The position numbers and the translations under genes are program-made. The notes under the pieces are model-generated. The model saw only the letters and a list, made by a program, of their open reading frames with translations, was not told the DNA's origin and did not search any database. Source: an uncultured Clostridia bacterium (GTDB lineage: Bacteria; Bacillota; Clostridia; Oscillospirales; Ruminococcaceae). From it: DNA of 42,522 nt. Shown piece after piece: positions 1 to 8,334 of the stretch (the first letter of the stretch is position 1; every line of letters begins with the position of its first letter). Location of the stretch: contig CANAQK010000011.1 in assembly GCA_947363605.1 (NCBI GenBank), forward strand, positions 1 through 42,522. Direction: 5' to 3'.

Positions 1-495
1 AGACAGGAATATGAGAGTTTGAGACAGGAATATGAGAGTTTGAGAAATGTGCATATTTGTGATCCCAATCATTGCAATATCTGGCATGTGCCGCCCGTCT
101 CATCGGCTAACCGGCTGCACACCTGCCAAAAACCAGTAGAAATCCTAGAACGGCTTATCCGGGTATCCAGCAAGCCGGGAGATGTGGTCTTGGATTGCTT
201 TATGGGTTCCGGCTCTACCGGGGTGGCTTGCCTATCGATGGGGCGGGAATTCATCGGGATCGAAAAGGAACCCGGATATTTTAAAATTGCAGAAACCAGG
301 TTGACCACGCTGCAAACAGAGCCAGCGCAGGAACGTTTATGGAACAGAAAGGAGGGCGGGCAGAATGGCCAGATATCGGACAGACGCGGAAAAGAAAAAG
401 ATCATTGCGGATTATCTCGAGAGCGGAAATTACAGCGCAGCAGCGCGGGCAAATGGCGTCAGTGTGAACACTGTCCGCCAGTATGTGAGGGATAA
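1..495 (+). CDS. DNA methyltransferase (N6_N4 Mtase family), C-terminal part
   Basis: The gene is cut by the left edge of the window; only the C-terminal part is visible, in frame from base 1. The SAM-binding motif I reads FMGSGSTGVA and is preceded by an H-x3-KP element and followed by an IGIE strand, as in beta-class N6-adenine/N4-cytosine methyltransferases. The catalytic DPPY-type motif would lie upstream. Bases 1-42 are two copies of a 21-bp unit encoding the heptad RQEYESL, a repeated linker I recall from other Clostridia phage methylases. The last roughly 45 residues overlap the start of the small terminase in another frame and look non-conserved, so the functional protein may effectively end near base 350. 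Likely role: protecting phage DNA from host restriction. Confidence 0.8.
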   Translation, partial: RQEYESLRQEYESLRNVHICDPNHCNIWHVPPVSSANRLHTCQKPVEILERLIRVSSKPGDVVLDCFMGSGSTGVACLSMGREFIGIEKEPGYFKIAETRLTTLQTEPAQERLWNRKEGGQNGQISDRRGKEKDHCGLSRERKLQRSSAGKWRQCEHCPPVCEG

Positions 496-820
496 TCCTG
501 AGACTGCAAAACTCTTAAATGAAAAAAAGCAAGAGAATACCAAAAATATCCTCGAATACATGGAATCCAAAGCAAAATCCGTCCAGTATTTTTGTGATTA
601 TGTTTTGGACGAGCGGCTAAATCCAGAGAAAAACCGGGAAGAACTGGACAAGCTGTCCCTGCCGAATCTTTCCACCGTTTTTGGCGTGATTGTGGATAAG
701 TTCCTCAAAGTGCGGGAACTAACGCCTCCGCAGGCGAAAACGGAGACGAACAATTTGCTGGAAGCCGTAGAAGAAAGTGTAAAGGAATTGGTAAAAGCGG
801 ATGATTTATCAGAAATTTAG
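365..820 (+). CDS. terS: Terminase small subunit
   Basis: A 151-residue protein with an N-terminal helix-turn-helix at about residues 8-43 (SAAARANGVSVNTVRQYV), followed by charged helices suited to oligomerisation. It should recognise the packaging site on phage DNA and hand it to the large subunit. Position, directly upstream of and overlapping the large terminase by 20 bases, supports the call. The start is preceded by AGGAGGGCGGGCAG, a good ribosome site. Family assignment rests on the HTH, size and neighbour rather than on a diagnostic motif. Confidence 0.8.
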   Translation: MARYRTDAEKKKIIADYLESGNYSAAARANGVSVNTVRQYVRDNPETAKLLNEKKQENTKNILEYMESKAKSVQYFCDYVLDERLNPEKNREELDKLSLPNLSTVFGVIVDKFLKVRELTPPQAKTETNNLLEAVEESVKELVKADDLSEI

Positions 821-2042
821 CAAAAAGCAGTTGCTTGCTTTGTCCTGGTGGTCGCTGCCGAAATACCAGGATTATGATTTTATCATCTGCGACGGGTCGG
901 TGCGGTCGGGCAAAACCCTGTCCATGGCGATCGGGTTTGTGCTGTGGAGCATGGGCCGTTTTACCGGATGCTCGTTTGCGCTGTGCGGCAAGACGATCGA
1001 GAGCCTGCGTCGGAACATGACGTCGGATTTGCCGGGCTGGCTCGCTGGGCTGTTTGAGATCAAGGAGCGGCGAAGCGAAAACCTCCTGATAATCTCCAGG
1101 GGCGGGCGAACCAACCGGTATTACCTGTTCGGCGGCAAGGACGAGGGCAGCGCGTCACTGATCCAGGGCATGACCCTGGCCGGCGTGCTCTTTGACGAGG
1201 CGGCGCTGATGCCCAAATCCTTTATCGAGCAGGCATTGGCCCGGTGCTCGGTTGAGGGGAGCCGGTGTTGGTTTAACTGCAACCCATCCCATCCCTATCA
1301 CTGGTTTTACCAGGAGTGGATTTGTAGGGCGGAGGAAAAGAACGCCCTCCGACTGCATTTTACCATGGATGACAACCTCAGTTTATCCGCAAAAAAGCGG
1401 GAGCAATACCAGCGGTTGTATACCGGCGTGTTTTACGATCGCTATATCCTGGGGCTGTGGGTGATGGCCGAAGGGCTGATCTATCCGGCGACCGCCGCAG
1501 GGGAAGGGATCGTGCCAGCCGAGGAGCGGGCCTATACCCAGTACCATGTTTCGGTGGATTATGGCACCTTAAATCCGCTCAGTATGGGCTTGTGGGGCTA
1601 TTCTGGCGGGGTCTGGTACCGATTTAAGGAGTTTTACCATGACGGGCGGCAGAAAGGGCAAAAGACCGACGAGGAGTATTACTTGGACTTGGAGGAACTT
1701 TGCGGAGATCTCCCGATCCGGAGCATCCTGATCGACCCGAGCGCCGCCAGTTTTATCGCCTGCATCCGCAAACATGGGCGGTATGCCGTGCGGCAGGCGG
1801 ACAACGACGTCCTCAACGGGATCCGCCGGACAGCCGCCGCGCTGAGGGATCATAAGATTGCGGTTTGTGATAACTGCACCGCTACGATCGCCGAGTTTAA
1901 GGCCTACCGCTGGGATGAGGCTTCGGCGGAGGACCGCCCCAAAAAAGAGCACGACCACGCAATGGACGACATCCGTTATTTTGTAAATACGGTATTATAC
2001 GGCAATAAGGGCTGGGGGACCAGCCGGGCGAAATACTTGTAA
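801..2042 (+). CDS. terL: Terminase large subunit (PBSX type)
   Basis: The 413-residue packaging motor contains a Walker A motif GSVRSGKT at residues 32-39 and a Walker B LFDEAA at about 130-135, which power DNA translocation. A C-terminal RNase-H-like nuclease domain begins with VSVDYGTLNP near residue 250 and has later acidic residues in a LIDPSAASF segment and near the C-terminus (HDHAMDDIRY). The layout matches the PBSX/Terminase_6 family in length and order. It docks on the portal encoded next door. The start ATG lies inside the small terminase gene, indicating translational coupling. Confidence 0.95.
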   Translation: MIYQKFSKKQLLALSWWSLPKYQDYDFIICDGSVRSGKTLSMAIGFVLWSMGRFTGCSFALCGKTIESLRRNMTSDLPGWLAGLFEIKERRSENLLIISRGGRTNRYYLFGGKDEGSASLIQGMTLAGVLFDEAALMPKSFIEQALARCSVEGSRCWFNCNPSHPYHWFYQEWICRAEEKNALRLHFTMDDNLSLSAKKREQYQRLYTGVFYDRYILGLWVMAEGLIYPATAAGEGIVPAEERAYTQYHVSVDYGTLNPLSMGLWGYSGGVWYRFKEFYHDGRQKGQKTDEEYYLDLEELCGDLPIRSILIDPSAASFIACIRKHGRYAVRQADNDVLNGIRRTAAALRDHKIAVCDNCTATIAEFKAYRWDEASAEDRPKKEHDHAMDDIRYFVNTVLYGNKGWGTSRAKYL

Positions 2043-2055
2043 GGGAGGTGACAAG

Positions 2056-3513
2056 ATGCTGCAACTGAGAAAAGAGGAACTGGAAAAGATCGATACGGAA
2101 GGGGTTTTGCAGCTCAAAGGACTGGCCGCGCCGGTCCTGAAACGGCGGAAGGAACTCTACCAGCGGTATACCAGGAAAAGAAACCCGTTGGCAATCATGG
2201 GCGCTCCAGGCCCGGAAGAACAGCGAGGGATCCCGTTTGAATATTACATTGCCACCATCGTGCAGGGATATCTGGGCGGGAAAGCCCCGCTTTACCGGGT
2301 ATCCAAACGGAGCGGGGACAATGTGCCGGGCTGGCTCCAGCCGGACGAAGAAGCCGGCGGAATGTCTGATGAAGAGTATGTCCAACAGTATACCGATGTG
2401 ATTGATTATATCCGGCGGTATAATGACGATGGGGCGACCTTTACCGAGCTGATCCATGATTATATTATCACCGGGGCGGCGTATTTGTACATTTACCAAA
2501 ACCAGGCCAAAGAGATCGTCTATACCCGGTCTGACGCGCTCCAGACGGTCGCCATCTATGATTACAGCTCACCCGCCAACCAGATCGGGAGCCTGCGGGT
2601 CTGGGAGCAGTCGGGACTGGACAGCATCGCGCGGCCTTATATGGAACTGATCCTCCCCCGCGGGGCCAGGTTTGTCAAGCGGTTGTATACCGACGAGGGG
2701 GACGGGCTGGCACTCAAGGAGGAGATTCCGATTTATTGGGAGGATATCCCTTTTGTAAGCTTTGAGCAGCCGGATGGAATCGCGGTGTTTGAGGCAGCGA
2801 TCCAGCCGATTGACCTCTATGAGCAGCTTTTGAACAACCTGGCGAATATGACAAAATACAATGACCGGGACGCGAAGCTCCTAATCCGTGGATATGGGGA
2901 TGCACCCCCGTCTGGTACATTGGATCGAAGCCGACTGGACAGGGAACTGCAACAGGCTTATACGATCTTTGTAGGTGAGGGTGGCGAGGTTGAATGGCTC
3001 CTCAAGCAGGTCGATTATGGGGGCGCGCTGGAGGTATCCCGTAATCTGCACGACCTGATTACCATGCTGACCGGGGTTCCCAACCTCACGGACGAGGCCT
3101 TTTCCAACGCGGACAACGCCAGCGCCCTGGGATACAAGCTCTATGCGCTGGATCAGTATTCCGCTGTGGCGGACCGGGTATTCCGCAAGGGCTATTTACG
3201 GCTCTGGGAGATTATCACCGCCCGGCTGAACCAACTGGCCGATCCCCTCAACCGGGGGAAAAAGGTCTTTGATTTCCGGGACGTTTCGGTCGTGATGCAG
3301 CGGAATATCCCAACAGACCGGGATAAAAACATAGAGCGGGCGGTCAAGCTCAAGCAATCCCAGCTGACCTCCCACCAAACGGCGTTGGACGAGGCCGGTC
3401 TGGAATTGGACGCCCTGGAAGAGTTGGGGCGTCTGGAAGAGGAGGAAGCCCGCGAATTTAACCAGGTTGCTGCCCGGAACGGGGATTTGATGGAGGGCGT
3501 ACTGAATGGATGA
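2056..3513 (+). CDS. Portal protein (SPP1 gp6-like)
   Basis: A 485-residue protein of the SPP1-type portal family, which forms the dodecameric ring at the capsid vertex through which DNA enters and leaves. Its length is normal for the family. The EYYIATIVQGYLGGKAP segment near residues 55-75 and the acidic, glutamate-rich tail (LEELGRLEEEEAREF) are typical. It lies 13 bases after the large terminase with a GGGAGGTGA ribosome site and overlaps the next gene by 8 bases. Confidence 0.93.
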   Translation: MLQLRKEELEKIDTEGVLQLKGLAAPVLKRRKELYQRYTRKRNPLAIMGAPGPEEQRGIPFEYYIATIVQGYLGGKAPLYRVSKRSGDNVPGWLQPDEEAGGMSDEEYVQQYTDVIDYIRRYNDDGATFTELIHDYIITGAAYLYIYQNQAKEIVYTRSDALQTVAIYDYSSPANQIGSLRVWEQSGLDSIARPYMELILPRGARFVKRLYTDEGDGLALKEEIPIYWEDIPFVSFEQPDGIAVFEAAIQPIDLYEQLLNNLANMTKYNDRDAKLLIRGYGDAPPSGTLDRSRLDRELQQAYTIFVGEGGEVEWLLKQVDYGGALEVSRNLHDLITMLTGVPNLTDEAFSNADNASALGYKLYALDQYSAVADRVFRKGYLRLWEIITARLNQLADPLNRGKKVFDFRDVSVVMQRNIPTDRDKNIERAVKLKQSQLTSHQTALDEAGLELDALEELGRLEEEEAREFNQVAARNGDLMEGVLNG

Positions 3514-4345
3514 TCGGGAATACGCCGAATATTGGGGCTATGCGGAGAAAGAAGAGGGGAAGCTCCTGCGCTTTTTATCGCGGGAATACGGGATTTTAGC
3601 GGATGATATCGAAGAGCTTGTCCCAATGCTCAAGGCCTTGTCCGACCCGCTGAGCCTGAGCGAAGTCCGCCGGCTGCATCGGCGCGTGAAAAGCTGGCGA
3701 GAGGAGGATAACGGCGATTTCCGGGAGTTGACGCTCTATCTGCGGGACCTGGAAAGGCGGTCCCGCATCCGCAAAAAAGAGGCGGTGTTTGTAATCCTCT
3801 TTGCCATCTATGCCGGGATGTCAAGCAGGCTGATGCGGGAAACAGTGCAGATGCTGGAGCATATCCGGGCGGATACGCTGGCCAAGTATGAGATATCCCG
3901 ATACAGCAAGGTTGATTTTACACAGTTTGAGTTGCCGGATGGCACGATGTTAAAGGGCCAGCTTGGGAATTATGCCTCCTATTCGGCCCGGAGGATGGCA
4001 CAGACGATCCAGCTCGGCGGGAAGTTATCTCCAGTGATTCAGGCGAGCCAGAACCGGATTTTATCCCAGACGAAAGCCGGGCACTACCACGGCTATCTGG
4101 ATCAGGTCACAGCCTCCGTAGTCGGTTACAGCGTGATGGAGGCGCTAAAGCAGACGGGAGCGGGGAAATATCGCTTTATCGCAGTGCTGGACGAGGCGAC
4201 GACGGATATCTGCCGCAGCCTGAACGGTAAAATTTTCCGAGTAGAGGAGATGGAACTGGGCGTGAACGTCCCGCCGATCGTGAAGGATCAGGATGGGCGG
4301 CCTGTCCCGCACCCATGCCGGAGCATGATCCGGATGATCGAATAG
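3506..4345 (+). CDS. Minor head protein (SPP1 gp7-like head morphogenesis)
   Basis: The 279-residue protein ends with the hallmark of the phage head morphogenesis domain: a D-E-x-T-x-D-I-C-R-S-L-N-G element near residue 228 and a final H-P-C-R-S segment. This Cys/His-rich module is known from SPP1 gp7 and Mu gpF. Such proteins sit inside the procapsid near the portal and affect DNA ejection. The start overlaps the portal stop, and the order portal then minor head is standard. Confidence 0.9.
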   Translation: MDDREYAEYWGYAEKEEGKLLRFLSREYGILADDIEELVPMLKALSDPLSLSEVRRLHRRVKSWREEDNGDFRELTLYLRDLERRSRIRKKEAVFVILFAIYAGMSSRLMRETVQMLEHIRADTLAKYEISRYSKVDFTQFELPDGTMLKGQLGNYASYSARRMAQTIQLGGKLSPVIQASQNRILSQTKAGHYHGYLDQVTASVVGYSVMEALKQTGAGKYRFIAVLDEATTDICRSLNGKIFRVEEMELGVNVPPIVKDQDGRPVPHPCRSMIRMIE

Positions 4346-4354
4346 GAGGGGAAT

Positions 4355-4531
4355 ATGGAAAATCCGGAAATTTTAATTGATTACTGCTGCCGGACCTGCA
4401 AGCGGAAGCTTGCGCGGGCTCCGAAAGGGGCTGTGATGGAAATCAAATGCGGCCGATGCAAAGCCCTGAACCTGTTTTTCGGCAACGGATACGCGCCAGG
4501 TAAAAAAAGGGGGGGATCCCCCATGAAATAA
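4355..4531 (+). CDS. Com-like two-knuckle zinc-finger peptide
   Basis: This 58-residue ORF has a good ribosome site (AGGAGGGGAAT) nine bases after the minor head gene. It contains two CxxC pairs (C12-x2-C15 and C32-x2-C35), spaced as a single zinc-ribbon/knuckle, and a basic tail ending KKRGGS. The architecture resembles the Mu Com family, in which Com binds mom mRNA and activates its translation. Here it sits in the head operon immediately before a strong RNA hairpin, so an RNA-binding role is plausible but inferred. The methyltransferase at the left edge may be a relevant partner. Confidence 0.7.
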   Translation: MENPEILIDYCCRTCKRKLARAPKGAVMEIKCGRCKALNLFFGNGYAPGKKRGGSPMK

Positions 4532-4548
4532 GAAGATCAAGAGCGTCC

Positions 4549-4590
4549 AGAACGCCAGTATCGTAATTTACGGTATTGGCGTTCTTTTTG
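4549..4590 (+). terminator. Intra-operon hairpin with T-run before scaffold gene
   Basis: The arms at 4549-4566 and 4568-4585 pair over about 17 bases with two G:T pairs and are followed by TTTTTG. It looks like an intrinsic terminator or processing site separating the packaging genes from the capsid genes. A closely related hairpin occurs at 17666-17700. Confidence 0.7.
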
Positions 4591-4618
4591 TTTTAAACCA
4601 GAGAAAAGGAGAATGCAG

Positions 4619-5230
4619 ATGAAACAGGTATTGAGATTGCCCATGCAGTTTTTTGCGGAGGGTGATGGGACTGATCAGGATGGAAAAAACGGGAACGCAT
4701 CCGGGGCAGGCACACCCCCGCCAGCTGGAGGAACATCCGGGGCGGGACAAAGCAACCCGGATCAGGCGGTATACACCAAAAAGCAGGTAGATGCGCTGCT
4801 GGAACAGGCCCGCGCGGCCATGGAGCAGGACTACAAGAACCAGCAGTCCCAGGCGGAGCGGCTGGCGGCTATGGGGAACGAGGAGCGGTTTAAACTGGAG
4901 CTCCAGCAGATGAACGAAAAGATGGAATCCGCCGTAGCCCAGCTGAACGCCTACAAGCTGAAGGACGAAGCCGTGAAGCTGGCGGGTGAAGAGGGCTTGC
5001 CTCTTTGCTTTTTGCAGCATTTTGACTTCGGCTCGCTCACAGCCGAACAGGTGAGCACCGCCGTAAAGGAGATGGCAGCGGAGTACAAGAAGGAAATCAC
5101 TCGGCAGATCAGCGAAAGCCTAAAGCAGGATCCGCCCCAAGGCGGAATCCCGAACGGCGGGGAAGACGCAGGGGTGCGCGAAGCCGCGGCTTTGGCAAAG
5201 CAATACAGCGAGCGGTTTGCCGCTCAATAA
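4619..5230 (+). CDS. Scaffold protein (DUF4355/GP20-like)
   Basis: A 203-residue protein opening with LRLPMQFFAEG, the typical start of Firmicute phage scaffolds. A Gly/Pro-rich acidic linker follows, then a long charged helical region (about residues 50-140) expected to form coiled coil. Scaffolds guide capsid assembly and are then removed. ATG 4619 is preferred over the in-frame ATG 4613 because it lies 8 bases from the AAAGGAG site, whereas 4613 lies only two bases away. It directly precedes the decoration and capsid genes. Confidence 0.85.
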   Translation: MKQVLRLPMQFFAEGDGTDQDGKNGNASGAGTPPPAGGTSGAGQSNPDQAVYTKKQVDALLEQARAAMEQDYKNQQSQAERLAAMGNEERFKLELQQMNEKMESAVAQLNAYKLKDEAVKLAGEEGLPLCFLQHFDFGSLTAEQVSTAVKEMAAEYKKEITRQISESLKQDPPQGGIPNGGEDAGVREAAALAKQYSERFAAQ

Positions 5231-5244
5231 GAAAGGAGTAAAAC

Positions 5245-5580
5245 ATGGCATTTATCAAATATCGGGAAGGAACCTCCTATCCCTCTTTTCTGGCGAGCGA
5301 GGTAGGGATCCGTACCAAAACCCGCCAGATTGAGGAAAGCATGGGGACGGACGGGATCGTAAAGCCCGGGACTATTTACCCCGCAGACGGAGCCGACGCA
5401 GAAGGGCTGGTCTTTGAAACGGTGGATGTATCGTCAGGGGATGTTCCCGGGCCGGTCATGACGGCGGGGGAGGTCTATGAGGACCAGCTCCCGGCAAAGC
5501 CGTCGGAGGCCGCGAAAACGGCCATGCAGAAACTGGGGATGGTTTTCATCCCGACCAAACCAAAAACCGAACGACCATAA
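5245..5580 (+). CDS. Putative head decoration/stabilisation protein
   Basis: A 111-residue protein between scaffold and major capsid, the usual place of the gpD-like decoration protein in lambda-E-type phages. It opens with a strand-rich SEVGIRTKTRQIEES segment and contains repeated Gly/Asp turns (TIYPADGADAEGLVF), consistent with a small beta-tulip fold. I do not recognise a diagnostic motif; the call rests on size, position and composition. The ribosome site is AGAAAGGAG. Confidence 0.6.
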   Translation: MAFIKYREGTSYPSFLASEVGIRTKTRQIEESMGTDGIVKPGTIYPADGADAEGLVFETVDVSSGDVPGPVMTAGEVYEDQLPAKPSEAAKTAMQKLGMVFIPTKPKTERP

Positions 5581-5597
5581 AAAGGGAGTGAAAAAGT

Positions 5598-6731
5598 ATG
5601 CCTAATAAAGAATTTAATGGATTGATCCCTCAGCCGGAATTGTTGGGCTTTTCGCAGGATTTTAAAATTGTGCGCCCGTCGATTAAGGTGGACCCGCTTT
5701 TCCCCGACCGGAAGACGCAAAACCTGCTGGCGGAATATCAGATCATTGCATCAAACGGGCTTTTGCCCACCATGGCGCTCGTCCATGCAATGGACACCGA
5801 AGCGGAGATCGGGAGCCGCCCGGCAATCGACACGGTTATGCTGGAAAAGATGCTGATCAAACGCAAAATCAACACAACCGAGCGGATGGAGATGCTCAAA
5901 AAGCACGCAGGCGTGCCGGATACCGCCCTCAAGCGGTATGTGTTTGACGACGCAAGCCGGCTGATGGAATCGGTCAACCTCCGCACCAAGGTGATGAAAG
6001 CGGAGCTGCTGACCACGGGCAAGCTCACCATCCGGGAAAACAACCTGGATTTTGAGGTGGATTATCGCGTCCCTGCCGAAAACCTGGCGTTTACAGCGGA
6101 TTTCAGCACGGACGACGCTGACCCGGCGGCGCTCTTTAACGAGGTCAATACCTATGCCGGGTCGCTGGGGCTGACGATCAACGGGATCATGACCTCCAGC
6201 AAGATTATGAACCGAATCCGCAGCCTTAAGAGTATGCAGACCATCATTTTAGGCAATGTCGGCGTCGGGGCGCTGGTGCCGAAGGACCGGCTGGAGGCAT
6301 ATCTCTCGGGTGAGTTTGGCTATACCCGCGTGATTATCAACGACGACCAGTATGGGGTGGATGCCAGCGAAAACGGCGTGCAGAAGGTCAAGCGTTATCG
6401 GTATACGCCAGAAAATCATATCAGCTTTTTTGTTGCCAACGCGAGCGGCGCAGTAGGCGAAGGTTTGTGGGGCGTGACCGTTGAAGAGGAGAAAAGCGGC
6501 GCGTTTACTGAGAAATCTATGCGCCAGTTTATCACGATTGCCCAGTGGGAAACCCCCGATCCGCCCGCGACCTGGACAAAGGCGGCCGGGCTGTTTGTAC
6601 CGGTGTTGCCGAACCCGTCCAGCCTGTTCGGAGCGACCATCACCCTGCCGGGGGATTCCGCCTCTGCCGCCTCCCTTCCCGCTAAAAAGTCGGCCCGCGT
6701 AAAAGCCGGAATGGATGAGCTGGATGTATAA
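5598..6731 (+). CDS. Major capsid protein (lambda E family)
   Basis: A 377-residue protein matching the lambda gpE-type major capsid family in length and in motif positions: an LLAEYQIIASNGLLPTMA N-terminal arm, a long helix with KRYVFDDASRLMESVNLRT, a YRVPAENLAF segment and a C-terminal EKSMRQFITIAQWETPDPP. It builds the icosahedral head. Its last bases overlap the start of the next gene in another frame. It is preceded by AAAGGGAGTG. Confidence 0.92.
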   Translation: MPNKEFNGLIPQPELLGFSQDFKIVRPSIKVDPLFPDRKTQNLLAEYQIIASNGLLPTMALVHAMDTEAEIGSRPAIDTVMLEKMLIKRKINTTERMEMLKKHAGVPDTALKRYVFDDASRLMESVNLRTKVMKAELLTTGKLTIRENNLDFEVDYRVPAENLAFTADFSTDDADPAALFNEVNTYAGSLGLTINGIMTSSKIMNRIRSLKSMQTIILGNVGVGALVPKDRLEAYLSGEFGYTRVIINDDQYGVDASENGVQKVKRYRYTPENHISFFVANASGAVGEGLWGVTVEEEKSGAFTEKSMRQFITIAQWETPDPPATWTKAAGLFVPVLPNPSSLFGATITLPGDSASAASLPAKKSARVKAGMDELDV

Positions 6732-7044
6732 CCTCCAAACCTACTTAGATCAAGTCCGTTTGCTACTGCTTCCGCAGGATGCCGAGGCAGCGGACGATGC
6801 CCTCCTGGAGCTTTTGTTTGAACGCTGGTGCGATACGGCGCGGGCATTCCTCCGGCTGACGCCGGGGGAAGAAATCCCCGCCGCTACCATGGCACAGATC
6901 ATCTACAACACAGCGGCCAGCTATAACGCCTCCGGGGACGAGGGGCTGACCTCCAGTAGTATGGGAGGACAGAGCTACCAGTACCAGGATTTGCTGGAAC
7001 AGCTGCAGCGGGTCATGCGGACCGAACGAAAGCCGAGGCTGTGA
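6715..7044 (+). CDS. Head-tail connector (gp6/gp15-like adaptor)
   Basis: A 109-residue, mainly helical protein beginning MSWMYNLQTYLDQVRLLL and carrying an ALLELLFERWCDTARAFL helix, as in the DNA-packaging/connector adaptors that follow the capsid gene in siphophages. Such proteins form the ring beneath the portal. Start and stop both overlap neighbours (capsid end, next gene start), showing tight coupling. Assignment is by fold-like pattern and gene order. Confidence 0.7.
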   Translation: MSWMYNLQTYLDQVRLLLLPQDAEAADDALLELLFERWCDTARAFLRLTPGEEIPAATMAQIIYNTAASYNASGDEGLTSSSMGGQSYQYQDLLEQLQRVMRTERKPRL

Positions 7045-7424
7045 TGAGAAGATGGGATCAAAGCAAAATCTGGGCGGCCTCCCCCAAATTTGCCCAGAAA
7101 AGCGGGATCAGCGAGGGCGGATACACCGATTTACGCACATTTTACGCCAATATCCAAACCCTTTCAAACGAAGAGGAAGCCAGGATATACGGCGATGCGG
7201 CGAATAACCGGATTGTCCTCCGGGTGAAGGAACCGCCGGTTCTGGCGATCCGGGACGTCTTATATTTGCTGGAGCCTTTCCCGGTCGGCGCGTTCCAGAT
7301 CGGGGACGAAAGCTATACCGATTACGGGAAAGGCGAATACCAGGTGGAAAGTATCGTGTCCGCCCGGTTCGGGGTGAAGATGAAGCGGGACCCGACAACG
7401 ATTATTGCGAAAAAGCTGGTGTGA
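7044..7424 (+). CDS. Head-closure/head-tail joining protein
   Basis: A 126-residue beta-rich protein in the second neck position, where head-closure proteins of the SPP1 gp16/HK97 joining type occur. The YTDYGKGEYQVESIV segment and the absence of long helices fit that fold. ATG 7044 is used; a GTG three bases earlier is an alternative. The call depends mainly on position. Confidence 0.6.
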   Translation: MRRWDQSKIWAASPKFAQKSGISEGGYTDLRTFYANIQTLSNEEEARIYGDAANNRIVLRVKEPPVLAIRDVLYLLEPFPVGAFQIGDESYTDYGKGEYQVESIVSARFGVKMKRDPTTIIAKKLV

Positions 7425-7429
7425 ATCTG

Positions 7430-7933
7430 ATGAAAGTAAAAGTAATCCGCAAAAAAAGGGGCTTGGAAAAGCTCCAACAAAAGCTTCCGGAAGCATTGAA
7501 AAAAGGCGTTTCCGCTGCGGCTGAGCAAACGCAGAAGCTGGCGGTGCAGTTTGCCCATGGGAGCGCGAAAGACGGAATCCAAATCCGAGTGATTGATCTG
7601 GAAACCTTTGAAGTCAAGGCGGAGATTTACACCGATTTCTCGTTTGCGGCGTTCCTCGAATACGGCACCGGTATCCACATGGAGGACAACCCGCTGGGGC
7701 ATATCCCAGGGAGCGCGGGCGAACGGGGCGAACCCTGGTTTGTCCATGAGGATATGGCCGACCTGAGCCGGTACCATTTCCCGGTGCTGGATACGCCGGC
7801 GGGCCGGTTCTACCTGATCCGGGGGACGCACGCCCATCCCTATATGCGCCCTGCCGCTTTCCAGGGCCGGGACGAAAGCGTCAAAGCGGTGGCGGAGGCT
7901 ATCCGCGGGATGCTTCGGGGGGCGGCGAAATGA
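7430..7933 (+). CDS. HK97 gp10-like neck/tail component
   Basis: A 167-residue protein with an N-terminal amphipathic helix (KLQQKLPEALKKGVSAAAEQTQKLA), then an EYGTGIHMEDNP turn and a C-terminal HAHPYMRPAAF motif. The G-T-x-x-x-P-x-P-F/Y-M-R-P-A pattern is the signature of HK97 gp10 family proteins, which join tail to head. A GTG at 7421 overlapping the preceding stop is an alternative start. Confidence 0.82.
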   Translation: MKVKVIRKKRGLEKLQQKLPEALKKGVSAAAEQTQKLAVQFAHGSAKDGIQIRVIDLETFEVKAEIYTDFSFAAFLEYGTGIHMEDNPLGHIPGSAGERGEPWFVHEDMADLSRYHFPVLDTPAGRFYLIRGTHAHPYMRPAAFQGRDESVKAVAEAIRGMLRGAAK

Positions 7934-8322
7934 AATCGCAACAATTTAATACGGGATTAGTAACCCGGCAGATTGCGGACGGCCTTGCGGGGCTGGCCCC
8001 GCTGGGACAGGAAGGGGTTTTACTGCAAAACCCAGACGCTTCAGGGCGGTTTCCCTGCTGCGTGCTGTCGCCGCCGATCCAGAAAAGCCTTTATCACGGC
8101 TTTGCGCTGGATTTGTCTTTTACGGTGGAGGTCTGGGCAGACAACCAGCTGGAGGCCATGGACCTGTTTGACATGGTGCGCGAGAAGCTGACGGATTACT
8201 GTATGACCAAAACCAACAACACCCCGCTCCAGCGGGATGTATTAACCGAAAAATGGCGGTTCGGCGGGTATTTCGAAACCCGATGGAATGCCATTGAAAA
8301 CCGCTATGAATGGAATCATTAA
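7930..8322 (+). CDS. Putative tail terminator/completion protein
   Basis: A 130-residue protein in the fourth neck position, just before the major tail protein, where tail terminators (gpU-like) or tail completion proteins lie. A middle segment with strand pattern LDLSFTVEVWADNQ followed by a helix (LEAMDLFDMVREKL) fits that alpha/beta fold. It overlaps the preceding gene by four bases. There is no diagnostic motif. Confidence 0.6.
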   Translation: MKSQQFNTGLVTRQIADGLAGLAPLGQEGVLLQNPDASGRFPCCVLSPPIQKSLYHGFALDLSFTVEVWADNQLEAMDLFDMVREKLTDYCMTKTNNTPLQRDVLTEKWRFGGYFETRWNAIENRYEWNH

Positions 8323-8334
8323 GGAGTGAACAGA

